The notes: generated by a model not told the origin, from the letters alone. DNA of 64,000 bases from Bifidobacterium miconisargentati (GCF_019331675.1 NZ_JAHBBJ010000006.1:62001-126000); one strand, 5' to 3'; counted from the stretch's first letter, positions 1-9,727 are shown. Program-made: numbers and translations.

Positions 1-1
1 A

Positions 2-1540
2 ATTGACTTATTCGCCGGACCAGGAGGCCTCGGAGAGGGCTTCTCCTCGCTACGGGATTCCGATGGCGAAAGGATCTTCCAAATCGTCATGTCGGTAGAG
101 ATGGAAAAATCCGCGCATAACACTTTGCGGCTGCGCTCGTTCTTCCGTAAGATTTACGACCTCCATCACCGTATACCAGAGCAGTACTTGGAGTATGCGA
201 CCAATCCCGATGCCAGCCATTTGGAGATTCTCAAGGAGTCATTTCCCAATCAATGGGCGGAAGCCGATCATGAAGCCGTACAGGGGACTCTCGTCGAAGG
301 CGACAACACCTTTGTGGAAGAAGCCCGAAAGAGGCTCGTAGGTCACAAAGGATACACTGTCATCATCGGAGGACCTCCTTGCCAAGCATATTCGCTCGTA
401 GGGCGCGCACGTCGAACCAACGACCCCAATTTGCAAGGCGACGTAAAACAGACGCTATATAAGTGCTATCTCAGCTTTCTTGAAGGCATTCAACCGGATA
501 TATTCGTCATGGAGAATGTCAAAGGCATTTTGTCGGCAAAACTACATAACGAGGGTGTGCTCGGAATGATTCGAGCCGATATCGACAAGGCCGGGTACAC
601 ACTCCATTCCCTTGTAGTTGATGAGCCTCATACATCCTCTGACTATGTGGTGAAGTCCGAACAATACGGAATCCCTCAAGCACGGCACCGCGTGATACTG
701 TTGGGCATCCGAAAAGATCATGATTTCACCCCAACACAGCTTAAGCCTTCCCGCCATCCACTTACTGTCAGAGACGCACTCCTAGGCATACCTGCAGTGC
801 GGAGCGACTTCTCCCATCGGAGTCGCAAACACGTCGAAGACAGCTGGGAGGAATATATCGTGCAAGCCGCTCGATATGAGTCTCTTCATTGCGGCGATCC
901 AAAAATAGCCGAGCAACTGTCGAGTTTGACTGCCTCAGAACTGCCTTCTCAGATATCTTCAAATCACATCGACAGCCAAGGCCGCAATCTACTTACCGAC
1001 TGGTATCGAGGTCGATTGGATAATATTGGCTCCTCCTTGCTGATGAATCACACCGCACGATCCCATATGGCAAAGGATTTGGACCGCTATCTGTTTTGCT
1101 CGGCTTATGCAGCAGCTCATGGCAAAGCCGCAAAATTGGACAACTTCCCACCATACCTGTTGCCCAATCATAAGAACGTCGAACAGTCAGCTTCTGCCGA
1201 CAAGCTGAAGACCGTGGAGTTTTCTGATCGCTTCCGAGTCCAGCTTTACGACTCTCCCTCCACTACGGTTACCTCGCATATCTCCAAGGACGGCCATTAT
1301 TTTATCCACCCGGATTTTCATCAATGCCGCAGTCTGACCGTACGTGAGGCAGCACGTCTGCAAACGTTCCCCGACGATTACTTCTTTGAGGGTAACCGCA
1401 CTGCACAATTTCAGCAGATCGGCAATGCCGTTCCGCCTCTGTTAGCGAATCAGATAGCGAAAATCGTCGCTCGCTGCCTCGGGAAAGTCACGGAAGATTA
1501 CTTCGATGAACAGCACCGACTTGATGAGTTTACGGATTGA
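2..1540 (+). CDS. C5-cytosine DNA methyltransferase (5' partial)
   Basis: The reading frame is already open at base 2 and encodes IDLFAGPGGLGEGF, the SAM-binding motif I of C5-cytosine methyltransferases, so the true start lies before the window; the ATG at 89 is internal. Further family motifs follow in order: GGPPCQAYS with the catalytic Cys near base 380, FVMENVKG (motif VI, ENV) near 510, QARHRVILLG (motif VIII) near 680, and at the C-terminus LTVREAARLQTFP with QIGNAVPPLLA (motifs IX and X). The long stretch between motifs VIII and IX would be the target recognition domain. It modifies cytosine at C5 and presumably protects host DNA from the nuclease module downstream. It sits 96 bp before the ATPase gene on the same strand. 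Codons are richer in A/T than in the 10-30 kb genes, which suggests transfer. The family call is secure; the target sequence cannot be read from the protein. Confidence 0.93.
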   Translation: MDLFAGPGGLGEGFSSLRDSDGERIFQIVMSVEMEKSAHNTLRLRSFFRKIYDLHHRIPEQYLEYATNPDASHLEILKESFPNQWAEADHEAVQGTLVEGDNTFVEEARKRLVGHKGYTVIIGGPPCQAYSLVGRARRTNDPNLQGDVKQTLYKCYLSFLEGIQPDIFVMENVKGILSAKLHNEGVLGMIRADIDKAGYTLHSLVVDEPHTSSDYVVKSEQYGIPQARHRVILLGIRKDHDFTPTQLKPSRHPLTVRDALLGIPAVRSDFSHRSRKHVEDSWEEYIVQAARYESLHCGDPKIAEQLSSLTASELPSQISSNHIDSQGRNLLTDWYRGRLDNIGSSLLMNHTARSHMAKDLDRYLFCSAYAAAHGKAAKLDNFPPYLLPNHKNVEQSASADKLKTVEFSDRFRVQLYDSPSTTVTSHISKDGHYFIHPDFHQCRSLTVREAARLQTFPDDYFFEGNRTAQFQQIGNAVPPLLANQIAKIVARCLGKVTEDYFDEQHRLDEFTD

Positions 1541-1571
1541 CAGTACAAGCGATAAAGCACATGCTGCCGCC

Positions 1572-1599
1572 TTGATGAAAATGTCGGTCGCTTTATAAT
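1572..1599 (+). promoter_or_regulatory. Sigma70-type promoter of the restriction effector operon
   Basis: TTGATG at 1572-1577 and a perfect TATAAT at 1594-1599 are separated by 16 bases. The predicted transcript would start near 1606, about 30 bases before the ATG at 1637, with AAGGAG-type sequence in the leader. It would let the ATPase, helicase and nuclease genes be transcribed separately from the methyltransferase, a common way to delay restriction. Confidence 0.6.
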
Positions 1600-1636
1600 C
1601 GACACTAAGACACGCAAAGGAGACAGGAGTCAGAGC

Positions 1637-3088
1637 ATGACAGACGAAATCGAACTGACTCCAGAACCAAAAATCCTTATCGAAAGCCTTCGAGATATCG
1701 GCTACTCCTTCGAGAGTGCCCTCGCCGATGTCATCGATAACTCAATCACCGCAAACGCCTCGACTATAAACATCATGGCGCTTCCGGTGAATGACTCGTT
1801 CAAGGTAGCCATCCTCGATGATGGCAATGGCTTGGACAGAGAATCTTTGCTGCGAGCAATGCGACTAGGCAGCTCCAATCCTCGGGACGAGCGGGCTATT
1901 GGAGACTTGGGAAGATTCGGACTGGGTTTGAAGACAGCATCGTTCTCTCAATGCCGGCGTTTGACCGTAGCATCCCGACGAGATGGACAGACGTCAGCCT
2001 TCACATGGGACCTCGACACAGTCGTTCGAGAGAATTCTTGGTCTGTGCTAGAGCGCACTGATTATAACGAGATTTTCGGGTATGACACATTGCCGGAAAA
2101 TGGCACTTTGGTACTGTGGGAAAAAGTCGACTGTCTCACAGGAGACAATGGCTCGGGCCGTGTGGACTATGACCGAGTAATCAGCGAAGCCCAAGATCAT
2201 CTTTCCTTGGTGTTCCACAGATTTCTGTCTAAGGAAAAAGGAACCCCAAACCTGAGTATTTCATTCAATGGCCGCGGGCTTGAACCGCTGGACCCTTTCA
2301 ACATGTCCAATGACGCCACTCAGGCTTCCCCTGAAGAAATCGTCTGCCCTGGCGTTACATTACGTTCGTTCACGCTACCTCACATCTCTACGTATGCAGA
2401 TAAAGCCGCGTACGAACGATATGGGCTTCGTGGAGGATATCTTCGCAATCAAGGCGTGTATCTATATCGGGCCAAGCGTCTCATTATTTTCGGAACATGG
2501 TTTGGCCTCGCCAAGAAGACCGCACTAACGCAGCTGACACGGGTAAAGATAGACATCGGAACGGATCAAGATGAGACGTGGAAGATTGACGTCAAAAAAG
2601 TTTCTGCCCAGATGCCAGAAGTCGTGCGTAAACGGGTCAAGGCCCTTATTCAAGCTATTGGAGCTCCCTCTCGCAAAGTCTATAGCCGACGTGGAGCGCG
2701 TCTTACTAGCCCAGACGTATATCCCATATGGACACGCTCTGAAAACGGAGAAAAGACCACTTACGGCATTAACATGGAACATCCTTTAGTACGTGCATTC
2801 GGCGATGAACTGGACGATTCTCTACGCAACCGTTTCAGTTCTCTTATGGCGTTCATTGGTTCCATGCTCCCCACCGAGGCGCTATTCTACGATATTTCAA
2901 ATGACGCCGACGCTGTGGAATCTCAACGACTGTCGCATGACGACTTTGCAACGAACGCTCGAACATTTTACGCAGCCATCATGCAATTCAAAGATGAAGA
3001 GGGAGCGATCGAGTCCATGCGTTCGATCGAACCGTATCGTAGCCGATGGAATGAGACTCTGTCTGCACTAGGAATAGAGGAACTATGA
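1637..3088 (+). CDS. MORC/MutL-like GHKL ATPase of a restriction system
   Basis: A 483-residue protein with an N-terminal GHKL (HSP90/MutL/histidine-kinase type) ATPase domain. The N box is ALADVIDNSITA (about residues 28-39), the G1 box is LDDGNGLD (60-67), and the G2-type box is GRFGLGLKTAS (92-102). The Asn of the N box and the DxGxG of G1 are both present, so ATP binding is expected. No histidine-kinase phosphoacceptor or receiver is seen. Iyer, Abhiman and Aravind (2008) described such MORC-like ATPases linked to Z1 helicases and cytosine methyltransferases as predicted restriction systems. This gene ends in a 4-bp overlap with the Z1 gene (ATGA at 3085), so the two are translationally coupled. 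Its role is inferred to be ATP-driven clamping or remodelling on invading DNA. Domain call strong, mechanism inferred. Confidence 0.88.
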   Translation: MTDEIELTPEPKILIESLRDIGYSFESALADVIDNSITANASTINIMALPVNDSFKVAILDDGNGLDRESLLRAMRLGSSNPRDERAIGDLGRFGLGLKTASFSQCRRLTVASRRDGQTSAFTWDLDTVVRENSWSVLERTDYNEIFGYDTLPENGTLVLWEKVDCLTGDNGSGRVDYDRVISEAQDHLSLVFHRFLSKEKGTPNLSISFNGRGLEPLDPFNMSNDATQASPEEIVCPGVTLRSFTLPHISTYADKAAYERYGLRGGYLRNQGVYLYRAKRLIIFGTWFGLAKKTALTQLTRVKIDIGTDQDETWKIDVKKVSAQMPEVVRKRVKALIQAIGAPSRKVYSRRGARLTSPDVYPIWTRSENGEKTTYGINMEHPLVRAFGDELDDSLRNRFSSLMAFIGSMLPTEALFYDISNDADAVESQRLSHDDFATNARTFYAAIMQFKDEEGAIESMRSIEPYRSRWNETLSALGIEEL

Positions 3089-5907
3089 CCAGCATCAAAG
3101 ATCTATCCGATTGGATTTATGAGAATGTCGCGCGGGAACTCGGTCGAATACAGGATCGAGAAACGAGTTCTACTCCAATTACCGAAGAGATGATTAAAGA
3201 CAACTTCCGGAATTGGTTTAACGTCGCTGCAATAGTCCGACCTGAATTCAAGGATATTTGCGCATCTGTTCCTAATGACTATATCGACAAACTAGTTCAA
3301 GAATACGAAGAGCGAGAGAGTTATTTCAAGCCTGTAGGATTTGGCTACCAAGATGAGAATACGCAACCTTGGCTGAACGAACGTAAACCATCCATTGATT
3401 GGTTTTACTGGGATCGATACCGTAAATACTTGCGAGAACGAAAGCATTGGAGCGAATCAACAATTCGTTCAATGAACGAGGATACGGATAACATTCTTGA
3501 CCGAATCGCTGACCCGAAATCAGAGAGTTCTTTCGATCGCCGAGGTCTGGTAATCGCCTCTGTGCAATCCGGAAAGACTGCAAATTACATCGGTTTGATT
3601 TCGAAAGCGGCGGATGCTGGTTATAAAGTGATCATCGTCATGGCCGGTATTTATAACGTGCTGCGCAACCAGACGCAGGAGCGCATTGAGGATGGATTCA
3701 TCGGCTACGATCTAGTGGAGAGAAAACGCGTCGGAGTCGGTATCGGTTGCAGCAACAGCAGGAGACCTCTGCTGGGCACATCACGAAATCGTGATTTCAA
3801 CAAGGTCACCGAAGATACAATGCGAGGCGTAACTTCAGGACATATACGGGAACCACTGGTGTTCGTCATCAAAAAGAACGCCAACTCGCTACGGGAAATC
3901 TCTCTCTGGTTGGAAACTAATTGCAAAGATGACGGTCCTCTGCTGCTTATTGATGACGAGGCAGACAACGCTTCCATCAATGTCTCTTACGATAAAGGAG
4001 AAATCTCCAAAATCAATGGGCAAATCAGAGGAATCCTTCAGCTGTTTTCTCAGAGTGCCTATGTAGGTTATACTGCTACGCCATTCGCAAATGTCCTCAT
4101 TGATTCCACAAGCCATGATGATAAAAAAGGCGATGACATCTTCCCTCGCAGTTTTATCTATACCCTTGAGCAATCTGATGCATATTTCGGAGCAGAAAAA
4201 GTCTTCGGAGACAAAGACAATGGATTTCCAGAGTATCTACGCTGGATAACCGACGACGACGAGTCTCAAGGAATAAAGCGACGTAGCGGAGACGTTTTAA
4301 CCGGCTTGCCGGAGAGCCTCGAAGAGGCTGTCAGAGCATTTATCGTAGCATGTTCCCTCCGAGTCTTGTCTAGAGACGCAGACGAACATATGTCGATGAT
4401 GATCAACATGTCACCGTACAAATCCGTACAGCATTCCGTATATTACCTTGTTAGCGAATATGTTGATCAATACAAAAATGCCATTAATTCGTTCTCTTCT
4501 CTTCCCGAGAAGCAAGCTCTCGCTTCCAGCCGCCTGTTGCGAGAGCTCAAGTTGACTTGGGAAAAACAGTATCCTCAAGAGGAATTCACATGGGGAGACG
4601 TGCAGCATTCACTCGCAGATACAGTAAAGCCGCTGCACATCGTAGAGATTAACTCCCAATCTAACGACACACTGGATTACGGGCATATGGCGCAACGAGT
4701 TATCGCCATCGGCGGATACCGCTTATCGCGCGGTCTGACATTAGAAGGTTTGCTCGTGTCCTACTACGCAAGAAACGCAAAGGCATACGACTCGCTGATG
4801 CAGATGGCTCGATGGTTCGGCTATCGTTTCGGGTACGAACATCTTTGCCGGATCTGGATGACCCGCCAATCAGCTGATTGGTATGCTTACGTTGCCACTG
4901 CGACCAAGGATCTCACAGATCAGGTTCGTTCTATGTGCAATGCACATTCGACGCCAGATCAATACGGTCTGCGTGTGCGCACTGATCCAGATACCTTAAT
5001 GATTACGGCACGCAACAAGATGGGAGCTGGAGAGCGCTTCAAGTCAGAGAAAGTCAGCCTCGACGGCGCATTCATCGAAACGATTGCTTTTAACCGCGAT
5101 GAGAAAACGTGTCGACTTAACACAAAGGCTGCTGAAGAGCTCCTTGACGAGCTGGAAGCACACGGATATCAAGCAATTGCGCCGGAGTACGGCAAGGGCC
5201 TGCTGTATCGCAACGTACCAAGTGGCACGGTTAGGCAGTTCATCCGCGAATATCATAATTGCAGCAGATCCCCGAAATCGGAGCCAGCGTCGATTATCCG
5301 ACATATCTCTCGACTCGATGAGTATGGGCATGATTCGTGGGACATCTACATAGCTTCCGGAGAGGCAGGGTCCTCCGGCGAATTCCACCTGTCCGACACT
5401 GATCCGAACAAACAAGTCTCGCTTCGCCGTGAACGCCGCAGCCCAAGTCCCGATACCACTGATCTCGTATTCATGGTGAAAAACGGACGATTGGCTAGCC
5501 GCGGAGTGGAGAAAGTGACCCTTAACAAGGATCAAGTGCGTCAAGCGGAAGATCGTTTCCACGAACAGCATAAGGATGAGTCAAGCAAAAAGAATGTGTC
5601 CGATATCTATTATCGCCAAGTTCCCGGCCGTAAACCGTTGCTCATCATTCATCCTGTCATGCTGCAATTTAAAGACGAAAAGGATTACCAGCAGAACTGG
5701 CTGGAAAATACGGCAATCCGGAATCACGATATATGGCCATCCTATGACTACGCCGAAGAAGCCATAGGATGGAGCATCAGTTTCCCCGAAGTCGGAATAC
5801 CAGCGGAAACGTACTACACCTATAACGACGTCATGATCAGACACATGGGTCTTACGCCCGACATCGAAAACGAGGAACAAGATGACGACGCCACTCCAGA
5901 TGACTGA
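3085..5907 (+). CDS. Z1 domain superfamily 2 helicase-like ATPase
   Basis: A 940-residue protein of the Z1 (endonuclease Z1) family. Walker A is ASVQSGKTANY (about 158-168), Walker B is LLLIDDEADN (about 286-295), followed by GYTATPFANV as a motif III-like element. The C-terminal helicase lobe contains AIGGYRLSRGLTLEG and QMARWFGYR (about 571-579), which resembles motif VI with its arginine finger. The family occurs almost only beside MORC-type ATPases, DUF4420 proteins and AIPR proteins in restriction-like loci. Its probable job is ATP-dependent translocation on DNA to bring the nuclease to unmodified sites. It overlaps the upstream ATPase by 4 bp and the downstream nuclease gene by 26 bp, so this is one transcript. 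The acidic C-terminus (EEQDDDATPDD) may be an interaction tail. Confidence 0.9.
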   Translation: MTSIKDLSDWIYENVARELGRIQDRETSSTPITEEMIKDNFRNWFNVAAIVRPEFKDICASVPNDYIDKLVQEYEERESYFKPVGFGYQDENTQPWLNERKPSIDWFYWDRYRKYLRERKHWSESTIRSMNEDTDNILDRIADPKSESSFDRRGLVIASVQSGKTANYIGLISKAADAGYKVIIVMAGIYNVLRNQTQERIEDGFIGYDLVERKRVGVGIGCSNSRRPLLGTSRNRDFNKVTEDTMRGVTSGHIREPLVFVIKKNANSLREISLWLETNCKDDGPLLLIDDEADNASINVSYDKGEISKINGQIRGILQLFSQSAYVGYTATPFANVLIDSTSHDDKKGDDIFPRSFIYTLEQSDAYFGAEKVFGDKDNGFPEYLRWITDDDESQGIKRRSGDVLTGLPESLEEAVRAFIVACSLRVLSRDADEHMSMMINMSPYKSVQHSVYYLVSEYVDQYKNAINSFSSLPEKQALASSRLLRELKLTWEKQYPQEEFTWGDVQHSLADTVKPLHIVEINSQSNDTLDYGHMAQRVIAIGGYRLSRGLTLEGLLVSYYARNAKAYDSLMQMARWFGYRFGYEHLCRIWMTRQSADWYAYVATATKDLTDQVRSMCNAHSTPDQYGLRVRTDPDTLMITARNKMGAGERFKSEKVSLDGAFIETIAFNRDEKTCRLNTKAAEELLDELEAHGYQAIAPEYGKGLLYRNVPSGTVRQFIREYHNCSRSPKSEPASIIRHISRLDEYGHDSWDIYIASGEAGSSGEFHLSDTDPNKQVSLRRERRSPSPDTTDLVFMVKNGRLASRGVEKVTLNKDQVRQAEDRFHEQHKDESSKKNVSDIYYRQVPGRKPLLIIHPVMLQFKDEKDYQQNWLENTAIRNHDIWPSYDYAEEAIGWSISFPEVGIPAETYYTYNDVMIRHMGLTPDIENEEQDDDATPDD

Positions 5908-6865
5908 TTCAGATCCATGGCGGAGCATCCGTGGTGCCTCATCCGCCAAATACTATCCCAGCAAAAGGGTGTCCACTTCTTTGAATCCCAGCGGATGTCG
6001 CATCGACTGGGCTATCAGCGAATCGGGGAACCGGTCGCTGATAGTGGAGTACAACGACAGCAATGGATCTTCACGCATCCCTCATTTCAAAGGAATGCGC
6101 ATCAGAGAAGACCCACTGAGGCACCTCCTTGCGCTTGAACTTACCGACCCTTCAATGCAGGATGTCTTCCTCAAGGTTTGCCTTGATATCATCGCTGTTC
6201 TTCAAAATGTCCCGAGCGATCGGCAAAGGCAGATATGTCTTTGCCGATTGGAACGGTGGGCCGTCTTTTTCCAGACGGAACGACTCGACTTAAGTCCGGA
6301 AGAGCAAAAGGGACTTATAGCTGAACTAATCTGTTTGGAGGTGCTTCTGTCAACATTTGACGAGTATGACGCAGTTGAGGCTTGGACTGGCCCCGACCGG
6401 GCGGTGCACGACTTCACTCTTGGACAGGATGCCATCGAAGTCAAATCGAATCGCGGCTCCGGGACCCCCGGCATTACAGTAAGTTCTATCGACCAGCTTA
6501 GTGTCAACGAGAAAGAGCGACTGTTCCTTTTCGTCGTTGAACTCAATCAAGCTACCGACGGAAACGGTCTAACGTTGACGCAGTATGTTGAACGCGTCCA
6601 CGAACAAATCAACTCTCCTATGGCCGAGGCACAATTCGAGGAGAAGCTTGCCCATGCTGGCTATTTCGGCATGGACAACTATGACGGAAGTGCTTGGTCC
6701 CAAGGGATAAGCCGTATTTTCAAGGTTGCAGATGGTTTCCCTCACCTTGACAGGTCCTCGCTCGATTCGGCAATTTTTGGCGTTACATACCGTATTAACC
6801 TTGCTTTGTGCGGTAAGTTCGAAGCAACGAAGGAAGAACTTCTGGCCACGTTGAAAGGAGCATGA
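5882..6865 (+). CDS. PD-(D/E)XK motif protein (DUF4420), putative restriction nuclease
   Basis: A 327-residue protein. A PD-(D/E)XK-type core is seen at roughly residues 170-190: VHDFTLGQDAIEVKSN, with the Asp, then Glu-Val-Lys as the metal-binding signature. The rest matches the general make-up of DUF4420 proteins that accompany Z1 and AIPR genes. The start at 5882 lies inside the Z1 gene, with GAGGAAC a few bases upstream; a second ATG follows six codons later and cannot be excluded. Its stop overlaps the next gene's ATG by 4 bp. In context it is the best candidate for the DNA-cutting subunit of this locus. The nuclease assignment rests on the short motif and the neighbourhood. Confidence 0.82.
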   Translation: MTTPLQMTDSDPWRSIRGASSAKYYPSKRVSTSLNPSGCRIDWAISESGNRSLIVEYNDSNGSSRIPHFKGMRIREDPLRHLLALELTDPSMQDVFLKVCLDIIAVLQNVPSDRQRQICLCRLERWAVFFQTERLDLSPEEQKGLIAELICLEVLLSTFDEYDAVEAWTGPDRAVHDFTLGQDAIEVKSNRGSGTPGITVSSIDQLSVNEKERLFLFVVELNQATDGNGLTLTQYVERVHEQINSPMAEAQFEEKLAHAGYFGMDNYDGSAWSQGISRIFKVADGFPHLDRSSLDSAIFGVTYRINLALCGKFEATKEELLATLKGA

Positions 6866-8973
6866 TGCCCAAACCGAATGAATTGGAACAATTCGCAGAG
6901 GAATTCTTCCAAGACATCGTCAACGAAGCCGAAACCGGCGGGTGGAAGGAAGACATATTCTTCGATAAGTTTACGGAGTATCTCGTTGATGCTGGCGAAA
7001 TGAACGAAGCAATCCGCGCTAGCTATCAGCCGGCAAATGGCACCTTGCGCGTTGACGGTTACTGCGGAGATCCTCTTGACAGTCGAGCGACCGCTGACCC
7101 TGATGAGCCGCTTACACTTGGTCTCATTATTTTGGATTTTCACCAAGGGCCGGATTTGCAAACTCTGGGCGCCCGCGATATGAACACCATTCTCAATCGA
7201 CTTATGCGGTATCTCGATTCGGCCCTCAAACCGCAATGGAGAAAATCGCTGGAAGTGTCAGATCCCGGTTTCGGACTCGCGGATCTCATTCATACGAGAT
7301 GGAATCGTATTACTAAAATCCGCTTGTATCTATTAACGAACAAAGTACTGAGCAGTCGCATCGACGGCAAGACAGCGGGTAGCTACCAAACCCGTTCAAT
7401 TAGCTACAGCGTATGGGACATCAATCGGCTGTTCGCCCTTAGCCGGGCTATAAACGGTCAGGAACCTCTTCGAGTGGACTTTGCGGAAAAACCGCTGCAC
7501 CCATTGCGGGCGTTACTTGCCAGTGCGTCAAACACGAAGAATCCCGTTTATCTCGCCGCGGTGCCAGGCAATGATCTAGCTCATATTTATGATCGTTGGG
7601 GAGCAAGGCTTCTCGAGCAAAACGTACGAGTGTTCCTTCAAGCCCGCAGCAATGTCAATAAAGGAATCAAACGCACTCTGGAGAGCGAACCGGAACTGTT
7701 CTTCTCCTTCAATAACGGCATCACCGCAACGGCCGAACACATCGAGACAAAGATGACGGGCGACGGGTTGAATATCCTGTCACTCGATAATCTACAGATA
7801 GTCAACGGAGGACAGACCACCGCCTCTATTTACGCCGCATATCGGGCCGGAAAAGATCTCAGCAAGGTCTTTGTACAGATGAAACTCAGCATCGTGAACC
7901 CAGAGCAGGCCGAGGATCTCGTCCCCCGCATATCGGAATACGCCAATAGTCAGAACAAGGTGTCTCAGGCGGATCTGTTCGCCAATCATCCGTTCCATAC
8001 GCGTATCGAATCGTTCTCCCGTCGTATCCTTGCCCCCGCGCAAGAAGGCAGCTTCACACAGACCAAATGGTTCTATGAGAGGGCGCGCGGCCAGTATGGC
8101 GATGCACAGGCGTACATGTCGCGGGCAGACAAGACCAAGTTCTTGTCCGAATACCCCAAGAGTCAGAAGTTTGCCAAGACCGATCTGGCGAAGTATGCCA
8201 TGGTTTGGACTGACAAAGCATACTATGTCAATCGAGGGGCACAGAAGAATTTCGCCGAATTCGCCAAGGACATTGCAGAGCAATGGACTGAAGACAACAC
8301 TCAATTCAACGAGTATTACTACAAGACACTAATCGCCCAGAAAATCATCTGGGATACCACCGAAAAGACCATCCCGCAGATGGAATGGTATGAAGCCGGC
8401 GGATATCGTTCCCAACATGTGGTACTGGCCATAGGCCTTATCGCAGAAGCGGTACGACAGGTCAACCGCAAGGTTGATTACGAGCGAATTTGGGACGCAC
8501 AGACATTGGACGAACCATTCAAGCAGGCTATTCGCGAAGCGGCCGATGCTGTTCATCCGATTCTCATGCACCCGGCGCCGGGATACCGCAATATCAGCGA
8601 GTGGGCCAAGCAACCGAGATGTTGGGAAGCGGTCAAGCAGCTTCATGTCGAGTGGAACAAGGCATGGCTTGACGAACTCATATCACCACGCGAAGAGTGG
8701 CGGCGTAACCGTCATAGTTCCAAGGAACAGAGGGAAACCAACGGCATCGAATACACCTCGTCAGTGGTCAAGATGGGCGCCCCGTTCTGGAAGGACGTCG
8801 CGCAATGGCTTATCGACGAAAACGAAGGCGACGTCAAGGAACGTGGCTGCGTGAACGTGGCAGCCTCCATGCCGAGCAAGATTCCCAGTGATAAGCAGAG
8901 CGCCGTCATCGTCCAGCTCATGAAACGCTTGGCCAAGGTCGGATGTCCCTATCGAATCAAGAACATCGACTGA
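6862..8973 (+). CDS. AIPR family (abortive infection phage resistance) protein
   Basis: A 703-residue protein with the AIPR hallmarks FSFNNGITA (about residues 280-289) and QIVNGGQTTASIYAAY (about 312-326). Family members were first linked to abortive infection plasmids in lactococci and are frequently found with Z1 and DUF4420 proteins. The biochemical activity is not settled; nuclease or RNA-related roles have been suggested. The gene begins in an ATGA overlap with the nuclease gene and is the last of the operon, followed 13 bases later by a strong hairpin terminator. The third-position bias drifts towards G+C near the 3' end. Confidence 0.88.
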   Translation: MMPKPNELEQFAEEFFQDIVNEAETGGWKEDIFFDKFTEYLVDAGEMNEAIRASYQPANGTLRVDGYCGDPLDSRATADPDEPLTLGLIILDFHQGPDLQTLGARDMNTILNRLMRYLDSALKPQWRKSLEVSDPGFGLADLIHTRWNRITKIRLYLLTNKVLSSRIDGKTAGSYQTRSISYSVWDINRLFALSRAINGQEPLRVDFAEKPLHPLRALLASASNTKNPVYLAAVPGNDLAHIYDRWGARLLEQNVRVFLQARSNVNKGIKRTLESEPELFFSFNNGITATAEHIETKMTGDGLNILSLDNLQIVNGGQTTASIYAAYRAGKDLSKVFVQMKLSIVNPEQAEDLVPRISEYANSQNKVSQADLFANHPFHTRIESFSRRILAPAQEGSFTQTKWFYERARGQYGDAQAYMSRADKTKFLSEYPKSQKFAKTDLAKYAMVWTDKAYYVNRGAQKNFAEFAKDIAEQWTEDNTQFNEYYYKTLIAQKIIWDTTEKTIPQMEWYEAGGYRSQHVVLAIGLIAEAVRQVNRKVDYERIWDAQTLDEPFKQAIREAADAVHPILMHPAPGYRNISEWAKQPRCWEAVKQLHVEWNKAWLDELISPREEWRRNRHSSKEQRETNGIEYTSSVVKMGAPFWKDVAQWLIDENEGDVKERGCVNVAASMPSKIPSDKQSAVIVQLMKRLAKVGCPYRIKNID

Positions 8974-8986
8974 CCGCCATCATGAC

Positions 8987-9026
8987 CGTCCGGCGGCTCG
9001 AGGAAACACCTACGAGCCGCCGGACG
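8987..9026 (+). terminator. Hairpin terminator of the defence operon
   Basis: Perfect 14-bp arms, CGTCCGGCGGCTCG at 8987-9000 and its complement at 9013-9026, with a 12-base loop, starting 14 bases after the AIPR stop. There is no long T run, as is usual for terminators in this window. Confidence 0.75.
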
Positions 9027-9135
9027 AGTCTTGGATATCGTGGAGTTTAGCTTTCTTCAACTTTCCAATCCGGCATCCTCCCATTGACCGCACCATCCAA
9101 GCGAATCCTATAATCGAGTCTCCTATGCAGGAATC

Positions 9136-9345
9136 TTGTTTGTGAATTATATGTATGCCGGTATGAGTTTCCTGTCGAGCCTGTTCAACACGTACGACGT
9201 GATCAGGGAAGGCTGGTGCTTCCTCACCGACGAAGCGGTGCTCGAAGACGTATCCATCGACGAGGCCGAGGACTACGCCGACCGCCATTCCGGCTTCTTC
9301 TCCGGCGACGGCAGATACAAGATCGCCCGCCACGGCGACCGATAA
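9136..9345 (+). CDS. Small hypothetical acidic protein
   Basis: A short frame that could start with TTG at 9136 (69 residues) or with ATG at 9163 (60 residues, MSFLSSLFNTYDV). It contains an acidic middle (EDVSIDEAEDYADRH) and G/C-rich third positions typical of real genes here, but no family motif and only a weak ribosome binding site. It stands alone between the defence operon terminator and a long hairpin. I do not recognise it. It could be a small regulator or part of a decayed gene. Confidence 0.4.
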   Translation: MFVNYMYAGMSFLSSLFNTYDVIREGWCFLTDEAVLEDVSIDEAEDYADRHSGFFSGDGRYKIARHGDR

Positions 9346-9439
9346 CACGACACGACCGACGTTTTCTCTGGCCGAAAACCATCAAGCCGAACATGATGAT
9401 GTGTCATCACCATGCGATGCGGTAACAGCATCTCAAATT

Positions 9440-9495
9440 CTTACCGTGCTTGTAGGCAAGCTGTTCGTAAACACCTTGCCTACAAGCACGGTAAG
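9440..9495. repeat. 21-bp perfect inverted repeat (long hairpin)
   Basis: Left arm 9440-9460 and right arm 9475-9495 are perfect complements of 21 bases around a 14-base loop. The arms begin CTTACCGTGC and end GCACGGTAAG. No T run follows on either strand. It could be a terminator for the small gene at 9136-9345, a structured RNA, or the remnant of a mobile hairpin. Confidence 0.7.
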
Positions 9496-9727
9496 GTAGC
9501 CCTCATGCACGGGGAAACGTCAGCCGATGTACTCCGACTTACATCAAGCCTTACCACCTTGGACTCGTAGAAACGGCAGATCTCTTTGCCCCGCCTGCTA
9601 CCGAACTTGGCGTTATCCTTTCATCGGCTTTGAAAGCAGTTGTACGAGAGTGTTCGGGACAAGCGTAAAGATGGAATTCGTGCACCTGTGCCGTAGCGTA
9701 GAGACCACCTGACGAGGCCGAATCCAT
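9496..9727. other. Stretch with no supported gene
   Basis: A 61-residue plus-strand frame at 9527-9712 is open, but its composition is Cys- and Arg-rich with no ribosome binding site, so I do not call it. Nothing else is recognisable here. Confidence 0.4.
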
